Origin: Nilaparvata lugens
Taxonomy: Eukaryota > Arthropoda > Insecta > Hemiptera > Delphacidae
Reading direction: 5' to 3'
Assembly (NCBI RefSeq): GCF_014356525.2
Contig: NC_052508.1
Span: forward strand, 62,458,047-62,522,046
DNA: 64,000 nt
The notes under the pieces were generated by a model that did no database searches, had not been told where the DNA came from, and saw only the letters and a list, made by a program, of their open reading frames with translations. The position numbers and the translations under genes were made by a program. Of this stretch, positions 1-11,204 are shown piece by piece (the first letter of the stretch is position 1; every line of letters begins with the position of its first letter).

Positions 1-120
1 AAAATAGTGTCGAATTGAACAATTAAATATGAGTATTAATAATTTTTATATTTATTAATACATCTTCATTTAATACCTATACGCTTTGACGTCTTTTTTA
101 CATGAATTAATTAAGTTGCC
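1..120. other. AT-rich edge, no gene
   Basis: No gene or clear repeat is seen. This AT-rich stretch lies just past the 3' end of the reverse-transcriptase remnant that follows on the minus strand. Confidence 0.5.
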
Positions 121-580
121 CTACCCTAGGTCTATGAATAGACCTACAGTATGATAAGTTTTGCCTACCCAGTTTTTTATGTCTAGAACCGCCACTGACT
201 TGGAGACCTTTTCATTATAATACTGGTCCAAGTTGTGGCAGCATGGTATGCCAACATCTAGTGTTGTTTCATTGGCTACCTTATCCATGAGGATGATATC
301 TGGCCTATTAAGAGCAACTGTTCTGTCTGTCAGCACCGACCGATCCCAATATACCTTATGTGTCTCATTCTCCAAGACTGGGGATGGCTTGTACGAGTAG
401 TAGGGCAGCTTCTGGTTGATGATTTGGCAGCTTTGGACCTTTCATAGCAAGGTCCTGATGCAAGATCCCAGTTACTGCATTGTGGCGCTTTAAATAGTCA
501 GTAGCTGCCAGTGATTGGCATGCAGACATGATGTGCTGAATAGTCTCAGCTGCCAAGCCACAACGTCTGCATGAATAATT
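121..580 (-). pseudogene. Non-LTR retrotransposon RT C-terminus, broken
   Basis: Read on the minus strand, this is the C-terminal tail of a non-LTR retrotransposon polyprotein, downstream of the polymerase fingers and palm. The upstream piece carries a CRRCG zinc-knuckle-like start followed by AAETIQHIM and KRHNAVTGILHQDL, which is typical of this tail. The downstream piece carries ENETHKVYWDRSVLTDRT and NRPDIILMDK. The two pieces lie in different frames. The second frame can be extended upstream to about position 412 as YYSYKPSPVLENET, so a single frameshift lies near 400-415. A stop codon lies just upstream of CRRCG near position 578, so the copy is 5'-truncated there. No catalytic YxDD box is present. 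It is a dead insertion. The clade cannot be assigned from this fragment. Confidence 0.8.
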
Positions 581-2080
581 TATTCATAGGCAGTTTCATT
601 ATATGCCTTTGATAATTTTTTGTTGCAATTTTATTATTATTATTATCAATGTATCAATTAATTTTTTCTACTTTAGATTTACAACTATTTTTCTTTTGAT
701 ATGATTTGAATTAAAAATTATTTTTTTGAGATCACTGATTGATTAAATCAATGTTCTATTTCTATGTTTTTTTCAAATAGAATGTAAAACTTGACTCCTC
801 CAGTCAAACCTTCTTTAGAAGGTTTTGGAGAATTTATATTTCGTCTGGTTTATAATTTTTGAAATTTCCCACTGAGAAGGAATTTTCTTATCATTTGTCG
901 TTCTTGCTTTGTTTATTATTCTTATTTTTTTGTTTGTAAGATTTTTTTATGAGTGTATTTTTCACTTTTGTCTGTTATATTTTCTACAATGAACTCCCTT
1001 CTTCTAGGGTTAACAGGACGAAGGAAAAAGGAAAGGAAAGGATTCATTATTTTAATTATTATTGGAAAGGTGAATCTAATATCTTATTAAAATAAAATTT
1101 CCTTCTCCTTCTTCTAAGGCTGTACAATAACGGTGGAACATGGATGTACATTCATGATAAACATACATCTGTTTTGTTATCAGCGAGAGGCTTCTAACAT
1201 GAAATAAACCAATGGGAAATCAAAAATTATAAAGATAGAGGAATAATTCAGCCTCACGTAGAGCAGCAAAAAAACAAAAAACCTAAATTGTGGATGCACA
1301 AAACATAACCTCAAAAAATTTTGCTCGAAGCGTTTGCACAGTCTGTGATGACACAACAATGTAAGACGACTGAGTAGCGTGCATGTTCAACCGTTAGTGG
1401 TCAGCCTGAGATGAATAATAAATATTTCATTCATGCAAATGAAAGAAAATTCTTAAAATTTTATTAAGGATTATTTAAAACTGAAAAATTATCATACAGA
1501 TCTTGACTGAAAACTAATCCTCTAAAGTTGAAGTCTTAATAGAATGACATGATATAATAGTCTTCATGATAATCATAGATTATCATAATTTTCTACACAT
1601 TTTTCTAGATCGATAATCTCATATGTGGTGGAAAATCCCAGAAAATCGCATGTAGGGACGACACTTCTTGCCTTTCACTCAATTCACTTCTACAAACGAC
1701 TCAATTCATTTTCCCGAAAAACATCTTCAAAATTCTGACCTTGATATGGTTTTCCGAAAAAGCGAGACGCAAAAAACAACACCATATTTCTGGAGTCTAA
1801 TGGCGGCTGTATGTTAGAGCACATTGATGAGTTAGTGGCAGGGCAGCATCCCAATACAATGGATGCTTATGGATCCAAGTCGTTCTAGTGCTTGGCCTTA
1901 GCTTTCTCCTCTTTCTTTGTATTTATTTTTCCACTTCTTCTCATCATCCTCTAAACAATCCTTCATCATCCTCTAAACAATCCTGCATATATATCCTCTA
2001 TTTCTCCATTCTCTTTCTCTTCCTATACCTAATCCGCTAATCCGCATACCTTCTCTCTATCACCGTTTAATCCTTCTTTT
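581..2080. other. AT-rich DNA, no gene
   Basis: No convincing coding frame or element with defined ends is seen. Positions 1941-1990 hold a short tandem duplication of a TCATCATCCTCTAAACAATCC-like unit, just before the TTC microsatellite. The rest is unique AT-rich sequence. Confidence 0.5.
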
Positions 2081-2083
2081 TCT

Positions 2084-2206
2084 CCTTCTTCTTCTTCTTC
2101 TTCTTCTTCTTCTTCTTCTTCTTCTTCTTCTTCTTCTTCTTCTTCTTCTTCTTCTTCTTCTTCTTCTTCTTCTTCTTCTTCTTCTTCTTCTTCTTCTTCT
2201 TCTTCT
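2084..2206. repeat. (TTC)n microsatellite
   Basis: This is an almost uninterrupted run of about 40 TTC units (GAA on the other strand). It explains the poly-lysine frame on the minus strand and is a polypurine/polypyrimidine tract. Confidence 0.97.
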
Positions 2207-2670
2207 CCTTTATTGCAAGCATCTTTATCATTTTCCAGCCTCTTATGTTCATATATCTTCCAACTATATTAGTCCTCTGTTTCTATCCTCCTCTTGAACT
2301 TAGTTTCCTTCTTTTTGTCACTTTCTTCATTAAATTTCAGCCTCATTCCTCCTCGATACTCCTGTACTTCCTTCTTCGCCTCTCACATTACCTCATTATC
2401 CTTTTCATATTCCTATTATCCTCCTTCACTTCCTCCTCGTCCTCCTCCGCCACCACCTCATCCTCCTCAACCACCACCTCCTCCTCCTCATCATCATCAT
2501 CCTTCTCCACCACCTCCTCCTCTTTTCCCTCCTTCTCCTCCTCCTCCTCCTTCTTATTCAACACCACTTTTCACCTCCACTTCCTAGGTCCCTATTACTC
2601 TTTCTCTCCAACTCGTTCTCCTCATATCCTTCATCTCTGTCTTCATCCAACAGTCCTTTTAATTCTGAAA
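2207..2670. repeat. Pyrimidine-rich low-complexity tract
   Basis: C and T dominate, with imperfect TCC and CCACCT units. Serine-rich and proline-rich frames appear in two registers, as expected from composition rather than from a gene. Confidence 0.8.
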
Positions 2671-5559
2671 TGATGTCCAGCAGTCATCATAAACATGAGT
2701 AGATGATCTGTGGGAGGGGTGGTTCAGGGGTTCCACCCCCAACAGAGGATGAGGTGGATTTCGAAATGGAACGGAATAGCTTCTTCTTCCAGCATGTGAG
2801 GGTTGGACTTGAAAGACAAAAGCCATTTGGTGGTTGGCAACAATGAATTCTATTGTCCGAATCTCGGGGCAAACTATGTCTATGTATGTGACATGTATAT
2901 GTTCATAATGTATGTGCCGTTATGTAAGCATTACTGGAGATCCGGAGTCTTTAATGGCATCATGGCATCAGCAATTGATGGTCAACTGACCAAAAATATT
3001 TTATCCGTCCGACTTTCCACTCAACACTAGCTCAGAGCTCACATGTTTGTGTTGGGTTCCTTCCGGAAAAAATGATTTTTAGACAGTTTCTCGTGGTGGA
3101 AATATGAGTGGAATATCGCACTCGTAACCTATCTAATCGTTTGAGAATAGAATAGAATGACTTTTTTATTTGTTGAAGTGGTGATGTTTGGACAGTTATG
3201 TACCAAGGTCGATCTACCATGTCGTTAGAAGAGATTTTAGACACGTCAACTGTCTCTATTTTAGATAGAGATAACAAGAATGTTTCAGTTCCATGATAAA
3301 TGGAAATGAAATACAGTAACTTTTAAAATTCTCTCAGGTTTGTGAGGGTCCAGTGAAAAAAGATTAATTTTGGACTACTTAATACTTTTGTTTTAATACT
3401 GAAAATCAATTCTCAGTGAAAATATTTTCTACATAATATATGGAATTCTACTTTTCAGTAAAAATATTTTCGACGTATGGAATTGGTTTCTTGTGACCAA
3501 GGTATCATAAAGCTACTAATATTGATTATAGCTGATGATAGCTAAGTATGAATTATATTTTAACTCTTTCAAATCTCTGATGATTCTCGTTGAAATCATT
3601 TTAAGTTTCTCACCGGATTTTCTCCTAGGAGTCCCATTCAGTATGAATGTTTACCACAATATAACCTACACTTCCATTACTTCATAGGATGTTGTTTTAG
3701 TTCATTTTTTGTATTCTATTTATTCTTTTTTTAATTAACCAAACAGTTCTCTAAGTGAAAGATAAACCAACATCCAATAATAGAAAACTATCAAATCTAT
3801 CTACAATATACTAAAATCTACCAATAATCATGGCCCTTCAAAGTAGACTAATAAGTACTGACTGCGCTTCAACAGCAAACGTCCAGTTCCCATTCGTGAT
3901 TTCCCGATCCACAAATTCCCGCTCAGTGATTATTATTCGAAATGATACAGCGCGGCTCACAGATGAGAAATGATGGGTTATGCTCCACGTGAAGACAGCC
4001 TCAGACGAATTATCCAAGTCGGGCAACCTTCACGAATTATATAACAATTATGACGGTTAATGAACAACTAAAAGCCTGGTTATGATGTGTCTGACGCCAG
4101 ACCAACGTCTATGCTTGACTTTGGACCTTTTTTAGACACTAATGCGCCTTTTTCGGTAATTTTCTCTTACCTGGAAACGTAATTACCGTCGTGATCGTGA
4201 ATAACCACAATAAAAACTGATATCGATCATTTTTTGGGACTCGGTTTATATTTCGTTCGTTTCCGAATGTGAATGATACTTTGATCACTTCCATAGTTGA
4301 TCTACCAGTTTTTATTGTTGTGATCCACTCTGATTCAACAATTTGTTTGATGCTCTTTGTCTGGTTTCTATTCAAAGTTTTGAAGGTTATTATCTTGTTC
4401 TATAACACATTCGTTGATAGCTTTCAGCAGGTATCATCGATAGTTATATCAATTATTTATTTTTTCATTCATATGGCTTTTATCGGCAGAGAGATCCTTT
4501 TGGATGTTCTGCCTTGCCGTATTACCCAATAAACACAATAATAGTGGGGCTACTTTTCAATAACTGAAGCCTTCACTATATTCAGTTCACAATAAGTTAA
4601 CTTTTACTTATATTCATGTTAACTAAAAAGCAGTCGTTAGGTCATGTCAGAGGCCCTGAAATTGGTCAGTTGCGACCTGAAAACTCTGACACCAGACCTG
4701 AGCCAGCCAGGTCACACGATATCATTATTATAACTAAGATTAACGTAGATTCAAGATACTGTACTAGTAATTCTTTATAAATTCATCAAGTTCCATTCAA
4801 AATTTTCGATTCTTTATGAAAATATCCACAGCTTCAAGTGTGATACTTGGATATCTTGTATTTTTATATATACTTGTTGAATCCTTCATTCTCCAATTGT
4901 CTACATTTGAAGCAACCAGCTTATGAATATTTTCGCCCCGGATTGCTGCTCCTGTTATTTAATTTCTTTGTATTTTTGAGATTTTAATAAGCACATTGTT
5001 TATTGGACAATGGACATAGTCTTTAGGACAAAACATCTTTCACGGGGAGAATACACTATTCAGATGGATTTCTGTGTTATAGTGAAGGTGATGTTGTGAT
5101 AGATACCTATCCATTTTGGATTGAACGACTTGGAACAATTGCAAAGGTGCTTATGTATCAAGATGAATGAATCTACTGATAAATGAGGTATATCCACTTA
5201 TTGAAAAAAATATGGTTCACATGGTTGTAAACTACCACTTATTTTAAATGGTTGAGAAACCAGTTTCCTTAGCTACACCATTATTAATCTCTAGATAACT
5301 CAATTTTGAAGTTTTTGGGATTTATGCATTAGAAACTTACAATAAATGAGAAGAATGAAGAATATTGAATACAGACGAAATTTATGAAATAGATTATAAA
5401 TTTCAACGTGATGTTAACGGATATGAAAGGATACTGAAAAATCTGAATGCTTGACGAGACACTGGTAATTTATTCTATAGGAATAAAATCTCATCTAATC
5501 CATTATTCCACGTGCTCCACTTAATAACGCTCTTGTCATACTCTCAAATTTGGTTGGAG
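2671..5559. other. Mostly unique DNA, no gene
   Basis: Several short open frames occur but none has recognisable domains. Positions 3838-4130 are more GC-balanced than the surroundings and not obviously repetitive. No element ends were recognised. Confidence 0.5.
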
Positions 5560-5860
5560 GCACTAAATCAGACCAGCTACACGCATGCGCAACGTCTCAT
5601 TTTAATTTCATCATAATATTGTGACTGAATCAATTAAAATATAATTAGCGTCTCGTGTAAGGAGGAGTGCACCACAACCACCACAGAGGGCTCACACTCT
5701 CTAATTTATGCTAATTCGTTTGTCTTTTTTGTCTATCTAAATTGTTTTTAAAAAGGGTTTTTGTTAAACGGATCATGGCTGGGCGCATTTGCATAGCAGA
5801 TAAGCGGCGATATATAGGACGGCGCTCATGACAACAGAATGGAAGAAGGGGAGGAGAGAT
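5560..5860. promoter_or_regulatory. Candidate cis-regulatory block
   Basis: This GC-balanced, non-repetitive block stands out from AT-rich flanks. It holds a POU-type octamer ATTTGCAT at 5787-5794, a GATA site AGATAAG at 5798-5804 and a TATATA box at 5811-5816, all within 30 bases. A GCATGCGC motif lies near 5583. The motif matches are seen directly; regulatory function is inference. No coding frame crosses the block. Confidence 0.3.
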
Positions 5861-6217
5861 TCGAAGACAAAAAAAGGAATGAAAAAATTTTTGGAATCGT
5901 TTCTGGAGCGCTGTCGGCTGGATTGAAAGTAAATGAAAACAATAAAACTGGTTTTATATGCATGTTATATGGTCTTGGAGGGTAATAATCATAGTGTTCA
6001 TTATAGACCTGTCTCTATTTACCTGACTCATTTCAATATGAGACAACTGAATTCTAATGTTAGGGACAAGTGCAAGGTGTCAACATGACTATCATACCTG
6101 TATTCTCCTTAGATAATGATGTATCATTCACCACTTATAATTAATTCATAGAAGATTTTCATATTTGGTGAATAATGAATTTTATTGTTCGATTCTATAG
6201 TAATTTGAAAGATTTTT
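5861..6217. other. AT-rich DNA, no gene
   Basis: Nothing recognisable is seen in this stretch. Confidence 0.4.
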
Positions 6218-6340
6218 CATTTATTTATTCCATTTCATTGACAATTACAAATCATAATTATAATAAATATAATATGACTGGGAGAAGACAACAGGCATAG
6301 CCCAAAACAACTGTCTTCTCCCAAATTTTTACAAATAAAT
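6218..6340 (-). mobile_element. LINE-like 3' end
   Basis: Read on the minus strand, a GGGCTATGCCTGTTGT motif with a GGC-loop-GCC hairpin (6292-6304) is followed by an A/T-rich stretch ending in an (AAAT)-type tail at about 6219-6230. The same hairpin-plus-tail layout recurs at 18480, 20881, 27785, 31195, 39518 and 56790. The copy is 5'-truncated and has no coding part. Confidence 0.55.
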
Positions 6341-6949
6341 GTTTCAAAAAGAATAAGGTTAAGATTTCACTTCCACTCCAAAAAGTCCAATTTCCACTCC
6401 AAAACCATGACTATACTAAAAATTTTGAATTTTGATATTTAAAAACTGATTAAAAACAAAAATATTTCACTCAAATCTCTATAAATTGGAAATTTTAAAG
6501 TAATTTTGCAAAATTTTGAGCCAGAAAAGAAACACAACTTCACTATTAGCACAGCTGTTATTATATTGTGCATAACAGATGAAACAACATGAAGTTATTG
6601 TAACTACGTAAAATTCTTGTAACAATTTTTTGAAGTATTTGGAAACAAGTCGTGATTGTTAAATTATGATCAATCTCTGGTAAACTCACTTGTTTTCACT
6701 TCCACCCCACTAGTTTCACGATCATTCAAATGATTAGAAATTGTGGAGATTTCAAGTAGTTTAATTTTGTGATATCACAACACACAACATCTTCTTTGAT
6801 ACAACACAAATACTACATACATTTGACTATTAAATGCAAATGACACCCACAAATCAACGCATTTCTCTTTAACCGATTGATCGAAACGAGAGAATAATGA
6901 TGTTGAGGATAATGAATTGGGAAAGATAATTATACATCTTCATTCTTTG
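6341..6949. other. AT-rich DNA, no gene
   Basis: Positions 6363-6405 carry a near-duplicate of TTCCACTCCAAAA. No gene is seen. Confidence 0.4.
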
Positions 6950-7227
6950 TTGATCCATACAATAAGTACATAATAAAAATGATGGGAATAAAAAAAAAAT
7001 AAGGTAACCTTGTGCTATTCCTCTCCCAAATTTAGATAAGGCTACACATAGTCCTAAATAGGTTGAGTCTTGTAGTTGTTTACTTCACAGAATTTCAAGT
7101 CCTTAATTATTTTCAGGAAGTAGATTTTGGAATTTGGATGCTTCAAAACCAAACATAGAAGAAATATTCCACATTATTATTACTGAAATAGAAAAAATTC
7201 ACGAATTAAAGATATAATTTTGGAGCT
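6950..7227 (-). mobile_element. LINE 3' UTR, family A copy
   Basis: The sequence shares long stretches with 44945-45230 (same strand) and, inverted, with 61425-61640. Shared blocks include GTGCTATTCCTCTCCCAAAT and TTGTAGTT..TTCA. The reverse-transcriptase remnant at 15655 has a similar block (AGCACAAGGACTACCTTATT) in its 3' UTR, which suggests this is the untranslated 3' end of that LINE group. No coding part remains. Confidence 0.6.
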
Positions 7228-7275
7228 GGAATTAAATAGAGAATGCATTGATAAATGCATTTTCTATTTAATTCC
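7228..7275. repeat. 48-bp near-perfect palindrome
   Basis: Arms GGAATTAAATAGAGAATGCATT and AATGCATTTTCTATTTAATTCC face each other across about 4 bases. The palindrome lies at the junction between the LINE family A fragment and the DNA before the SINE. Confidence 0.85.
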
Positions 7276-7319
7276 ATCTGTAACTGGTTGGCCGCTATGG
7301 CTGCGTATAAATGAGCGCT

Positions 7320-7536
7320 TCTATCCAGAGATTGTCAGTTTGGTGTAAGGGTAAGCATTCCTGACTGGCAATTGGGAAGTACCGGGTTCGATTCCCGGGC
7401 TGGCAACTAATTTTTGGATAGTAGTTCTCATCGCATTTCCATCTAGCTGTTAACCCTGTTGTCAATGTCTGCAGTAGCAGAGGTCTTCGGGGTGATTTAC
7501 AGCATTTATTTGGTATTTTCGTTAAATAATAATTAT
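7320..7536 (+). mobile_element. tRNA-derived SINE
   Basis: The head is tRNA-like. An A-box-like TGGTGTAAGGGT lies at 7341-7352 and a perfect RNA polymerase III B-box GGTTCGATTCC at 7385-7395, inside a T-arm-like CCGGGTTCGATTCCCGGG. The body continues past the tRNA region to about 7500 (CTTCGGGGTGATTTACAGC), then a TTAAATAATAATTA-type tail. A real tRNA is unlikely, because no paired acceptor stem encloses the region and non-tRNA sequence follows directly. Confidence 0.75.
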
Positions 7537-8019
7537 ATAATTTTGGAGGATCAAAAAATCAAACTTAATAACGAGAGATGACAATCAAGAATAATGTATT
7601 TACAAGGGACGTAAGGGACACTTTTTCCTTTCCACAATTCATACATCATCACAGAAAATTCAAAACAAATTAAAAATGATTCTATTGTTCATAAACTTGG
7701 AATTGCACACAACAAACAAAAATTTGAAAAAAGAATACAAATAGAAAATAACACTCAGGAGAGATACTGTTTTAACAATATTTTCACGTGAAAGTGGAGA
7801 AACATCCCCTTGTTCCAAGATCTGAGCCCAAAACAATTAGGTCACACATTATCGTGATCAATCATCGGGCTAGTTTATAATTTACCCTTTCATAACGAAT
7901 GTTAGGCGCCAAAGAACCTGAAAACTATATTGAGCGTGAGAATTTCTGATTGCAACAAAAGAGGGAAAGAGTGAAACTTACAAAAAGTGAGAGGCAAACA
8001 TGCATGATTATCGAATGGT
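7537..8019. other. Unique DNA, no gene
   Basis: No coding frame or repeat boundary is recognised here. Confidence 0.4.
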
Positions 8020-8580
8020 TAGGGATAGGCGCGTGCGAAGGATACGAAGAAGCAGAAGAAGAAGAAGAAAGAAACGAGAAAGAGAAATCAGAAGGAGAAG
8101 ACTAAGTTGGAAGGAGAGGAAGTGAAGAAGGAAAAGTAGGTGCAGGAGAAGAGAAAAAATGATGACATGAAAAAAGAAGTAGGAAAAAGTGATAAAGACA
8201 ATTAGGATATGGGAGGAGGAGAAAGAGAAAAATTCAAGTGGAGTAGAAGAATAGGAAGACAAAGTAGAAGAAGAAGAAGACGAAGTGGGATGGGAGAAGA
8301 TGAAGAAGAAGGAGAAGAAGAAGAAGAAGAAGATGATGATGATGATGATGATGATGAAGAAGAAGAAGAAGATGGAGAATAATAATAATAATAATAATAT
8401 AAGAAGAAGAAGAAGAAGAAAAGAGAAGAAGAAGAAGAAGAAGAAGAAGGAGAAGATTTATTATAATAGGAAATATGTGTTTTGATAATAAGAAGACAAA
8501 GTAGAAGACGACGAAGCAGAATAAGTTTATGGTGGGAGAAGAAGGAGGAAAAGAAGAAGGAGGAGAAGAGAAGGAGGTGT
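8020..8580. repeat. Purine-rich tract with GAA/GAT/AAT microsatellites
   Basis: The plus strand is almost all A and G. Around 8300-8460 it passes through (GAA)n, (GAT)n, (AAT)n and back to (GAA)n. The Lys/Met/Asn/Arg-rich frames here are microsatellite translations. Confidence 0.9.
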
Positions 8581-8790
8581 GTTTTGAGGGGCGCCAGTCG
8601 CCCTAATTACGTCGCAATCGACCTAATTGGTCGGTACCTTTTCCTTCTTCTCTATATTGGCACACATCTTTTTCATCTCTAATTACATTCACCGAAAGTA
8701 TAGTTCGGAAGACACTCTTGCACAATTAGTCTGGAAACCATAGCGCCACACACAATTATCGTATGTTTCAATTATTGCGTGATGGTGGGT
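8581..8790. other. GC-balanced unique block
   Basis: A non-repetitive block follows the purine tract. It carries two homeodomain-type cores (CTAATTACG near 8603 and CTAATTGG near 8621) within GCGCCAGTCGCC..GTCGCAATCGACC. Function is unknown. Confidence 0.25.
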
Positions 8791-8925
8791 CCTAAGATAA
8801 AGCTTTAATTTGGAAGCTCTCGTGGCTGTTCACACGAGATTCAAAGATTTCAGATTTCAGATGATAACGCTTTTAACATGTATCGTCTATGTTCGATGAT
8901 GCTCCTAAAATTTGTGACAATAGTG
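8791..8925. repeat. Repeat module Q, copy 1
   Basis: The module begins CCTAAGATAAAGCTT and continues GGAAGCTCTCGTGGCTGTTC. It recurs in the same orientation at 9888-10015 with a few substitutions and small indels. Confidence 0.85.
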
Positions 8926-8942
8926 CCACCATAGTACCATAG

Positions 8943-9088
8943 AATGGGCACGTTAAACTGTCGGTCCCGGCTGAAGTATGACAGTCGTAAGGTCCATTGA
9001 CGGCTTAAATTATATATTCAGGCGGTGGAACATTCCCGAAAGGGAACTCCCCACCAACAAAAGCCATACGAATTTATTTTTTTATTTT
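8943..9088 (+). mobile_element. Non-LTR retroelement 3' tail
   Basis: GGCACGTTAAACTGTCGGTC starts a 3'-end-like segment that continues with AAAGGGAACTCCCCACC and ends AAGCCATACGAAT plus a T-rich run. The closing CCACC..AAAGCCATACG is shared with tails at 41105-41252 and 49085-49240. The tail directly abuts the target duplication of the next MITE. Confidence 0.55.
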
Positions 9089-9372
9089 ATAGTACCATAG
9101 AGAAACGATAGCATAAGTAGATATCCCATGGTATAGGGCGTTTATGTCGCAACTTTTACTGTTATCTCAATAGTTCACGTAGTTTTTTCCCATGCAGCTA
9201 TGTGACGCTGGTAGTCACTCAAATTGTGCCGTTCATACACTATCACTCCAACAAAACAGTAAAAATTGACAATAATCGACAGTAATCGGCTTGAGATAAC
9301 AGTAAAAGCTGCAACATAAATTCCCTATACCATGGGATATCTACTTACACTATTGTTTCTCTATGATAGTAC
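9089..9372. mobile_element. Long-TIR MITE, copy 1 with TSDs
   Basis: The element spans 9096-9365 (270 bp). It starts CATAGAGAAAC and ends GTTTCTCTATG, with inverted arms of about 76 bp and few mismatches. A 7-bp direct repeat ATAGTAC flanks it at 9089-9095 and 9366-9372. It has no coding capacity. A second copy in opposite orientation lies at 10888-11162. A CA..TG-ended element with 7-8-bp duplications would fit the P superfamily, but that is inference from ends and duplication length only. Confidence 0.85.
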
Positions 9373-9454
9373 ATAGTATTTCAACAGCGTGAATGGAGTA
9401 AATTTGTCAATAGAAAATTGTCAATAAAAAGTTACATCTAAGGTTTCACGTAAA

Positions 9455-9855
9455 ATTCTATCATGTTTTCAAAGAAATAGTTTGAACACTTGAACTCATG
9501 AATTGGGTTCGTTAACAATTGTACCTGGAGAAAATTCTTGAATTTACCAAAAATTTGGTGAATGGATAATTATAAATTCAATGAAATACGAATGAATGAA
9601 ATAGAAGAAATTTGTCGATAGAAAATGAAAAAAAAAAAATGTCCATGATCGCTCGTAACATTCTATCATGTTTTCAAAGAAATAGTTTGAACACTTGAAC
9701 TCATAAATTGGGTTCGTTAACTATTGTACCTGGAGAAAATTCCTGAATTTACCAAAAATTTGGTGAATAGATAATATAAATTTAATGAAATACGAATGAA
9801 TGAAATGGAAGAAATTTGTCGATAGAAAATGAAAAAAAATGTCCATGATAGAACT
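9455..9855. repeat. Tandem ~200-bp repeat, units R1 and R2
   Basis: Two adjacent units each run from TCTATCATGTTTTCAAAGAA through TTTACCAAAAATTTGGTGAA to TTTGTCGATAGAAAATG. They are about 200 bp apart and highly similar. A third, partial unit lies at 10014-10125. Confidence 0.9.
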
Positions 9856-9887
9856 CATAAATTGACATTATGGATTTGTTAATTTGT

Positions 9888-10015
9888 CCTAAGATAAAGC
9901 TTCAATTTGGAAGCTCTCGTGGCTGTTCACACGAGATTCGATGATTCCTGATTTCAGATGATAACACTTAACATGTATCGTCTATGTTCGATAATTCTCC
10001 CAAAAATTTGTGACA
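9888..10015. repeat. Repeat module Q, copy 2
   Basis: This is the second copy of the 8791-8925 module. It sits between unit R2 and partial unit R3, so Q and R form an alternating Q-(tail, MITE)-R-R-Q-R array. Confidence 0.85.
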
Positions 10016-10125
10016 TGTTTTTAAAGAAATAGTTTGAACACTTGAACTCATAAATTGGGTTTGTTAACTATTGTACCTGGAGAAATTTTCTGAATTTACC
10101 GAAAATTTGGTGAATAGATACTATT
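10014..10125. repeat. Partial unit R3
   Basis: A third copy of the R unit, truncated after TTTGGTGAATAGATA. Confidence 0.85.
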
Positions 10126-10880
10126 TGTTCAGAGAACAGTATAATTCGCTACACTCACTAAAATCACTACTGACACACGCCCGCCTATTCACACACAACA
10201 CACATACAAATTGGATTTAGATTATGATGATATTATTAATGCAATAGGATCGGTGGTGGACGCTAAGAAATAGAAGTTCTTTACATTTTTGCGCTAGGAT
10301 GCATGGTTAAAGAGATAAAAAATCTGAAACTTGAAATGTGGGTCTTGGGGGGGGGAGGAAATGATTGAATTATAACAAATTCAAAATTTTCAACAAACAG
10401 ACAAACGCCGATAGACTTGGAACATAGAATTCGCTTCGCTCATTCAATAAATTTAATGAAATACGCGAGGGTAGAAGAAATTTCATTCCAAAAATTCAGC
10501 TCCGGATCAGAAAGCTCAACCATCTTATAGTTTTGTCCCGTAAAATATCCAATAATATCTGAAGATGATTTAAAGTTCATGGTAGGTGAAAGTCCAAATT
10601 AATGGACAAGTGATATTTGCAACATATAGAGACAACATAATGAGACATATGAATGAGCTATGCGCAAACTATGACAAACTAAGTTGAACTGGACAGGTGC
10701 CATAATTATGCCAACTCATCGTTCAACCACAAATAAACTGGAAACATTCCGTTCACTTTCAAAATTAATCCTCATTCTCTTCCTGATTTCTTTATCGTTC
10801 TCACTGCACTAAGCATCTGGATAGATGCAGAGATGGATGGCAGAGCCTTGTTGTAATGTGATTATGTTGAAGGTAAGTAC
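10126..10880. other. No gene seen
   Basis: Positions 10440-10480 keep a weak echo of the R unit (TTTAATGAAATACG..AGAAGAAATTT). The remainder is unique. Confidence 0.4.
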
Positions 10881-11169
10881 GTTGTACCATAGAGAAACAA
10901 TAGCGTGAGTAGATATCCCATGGTATAGGGAATTTATGTCGCAACTTTTACTGTTATCTCAAGCCGATTACTGTCGACTATTGTAAATTTTCACTGTTTT
11001 GTTGAGATGATAGTGTATGAACGGCACAATTTGAGAGACTACCAGCGTCACACAGCTGCATAGGAAAGAACTACGTGAACTATCGGCTTGGGATAACAGT
11101 AAAAGTTGCGACATAAACGCCCTATACCATGGGATATCTACTTATGATATCGTTTCTCTATGGTTGTAC
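10881..11169. mobile_element. Long-TIR MITE, copy 2 with TSDs
   Basis: The element spans 10888-11162 (275 bp). Its ends are CATAGAGAAAC and GTTTCTCTATG, and it is flanked by the 7-bp direct repeat GTTGTAC at 10881-10887 and 11163-11169. Its core is the reverse complement of the 9096-9365 copy. Both target duplications end in GTAC, hinting at a target preference. Confidence 0.85.
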
Positions 11170-11204
11170 TAACTGCGTAAAACGCATACTGCTGCAGTGA
11201 GTAG

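Noticed and set aside
2067..2252. Poly-lysine open frame on the minus strand
   Set aside because: It is the translation of the (TTC)n microsatellite.
7341..7410. Functional tRNA gene
   Set aside because: There is a good B-box but no enclosing acceptor stem, and a non-tRNA body follows; it is a SINE head.
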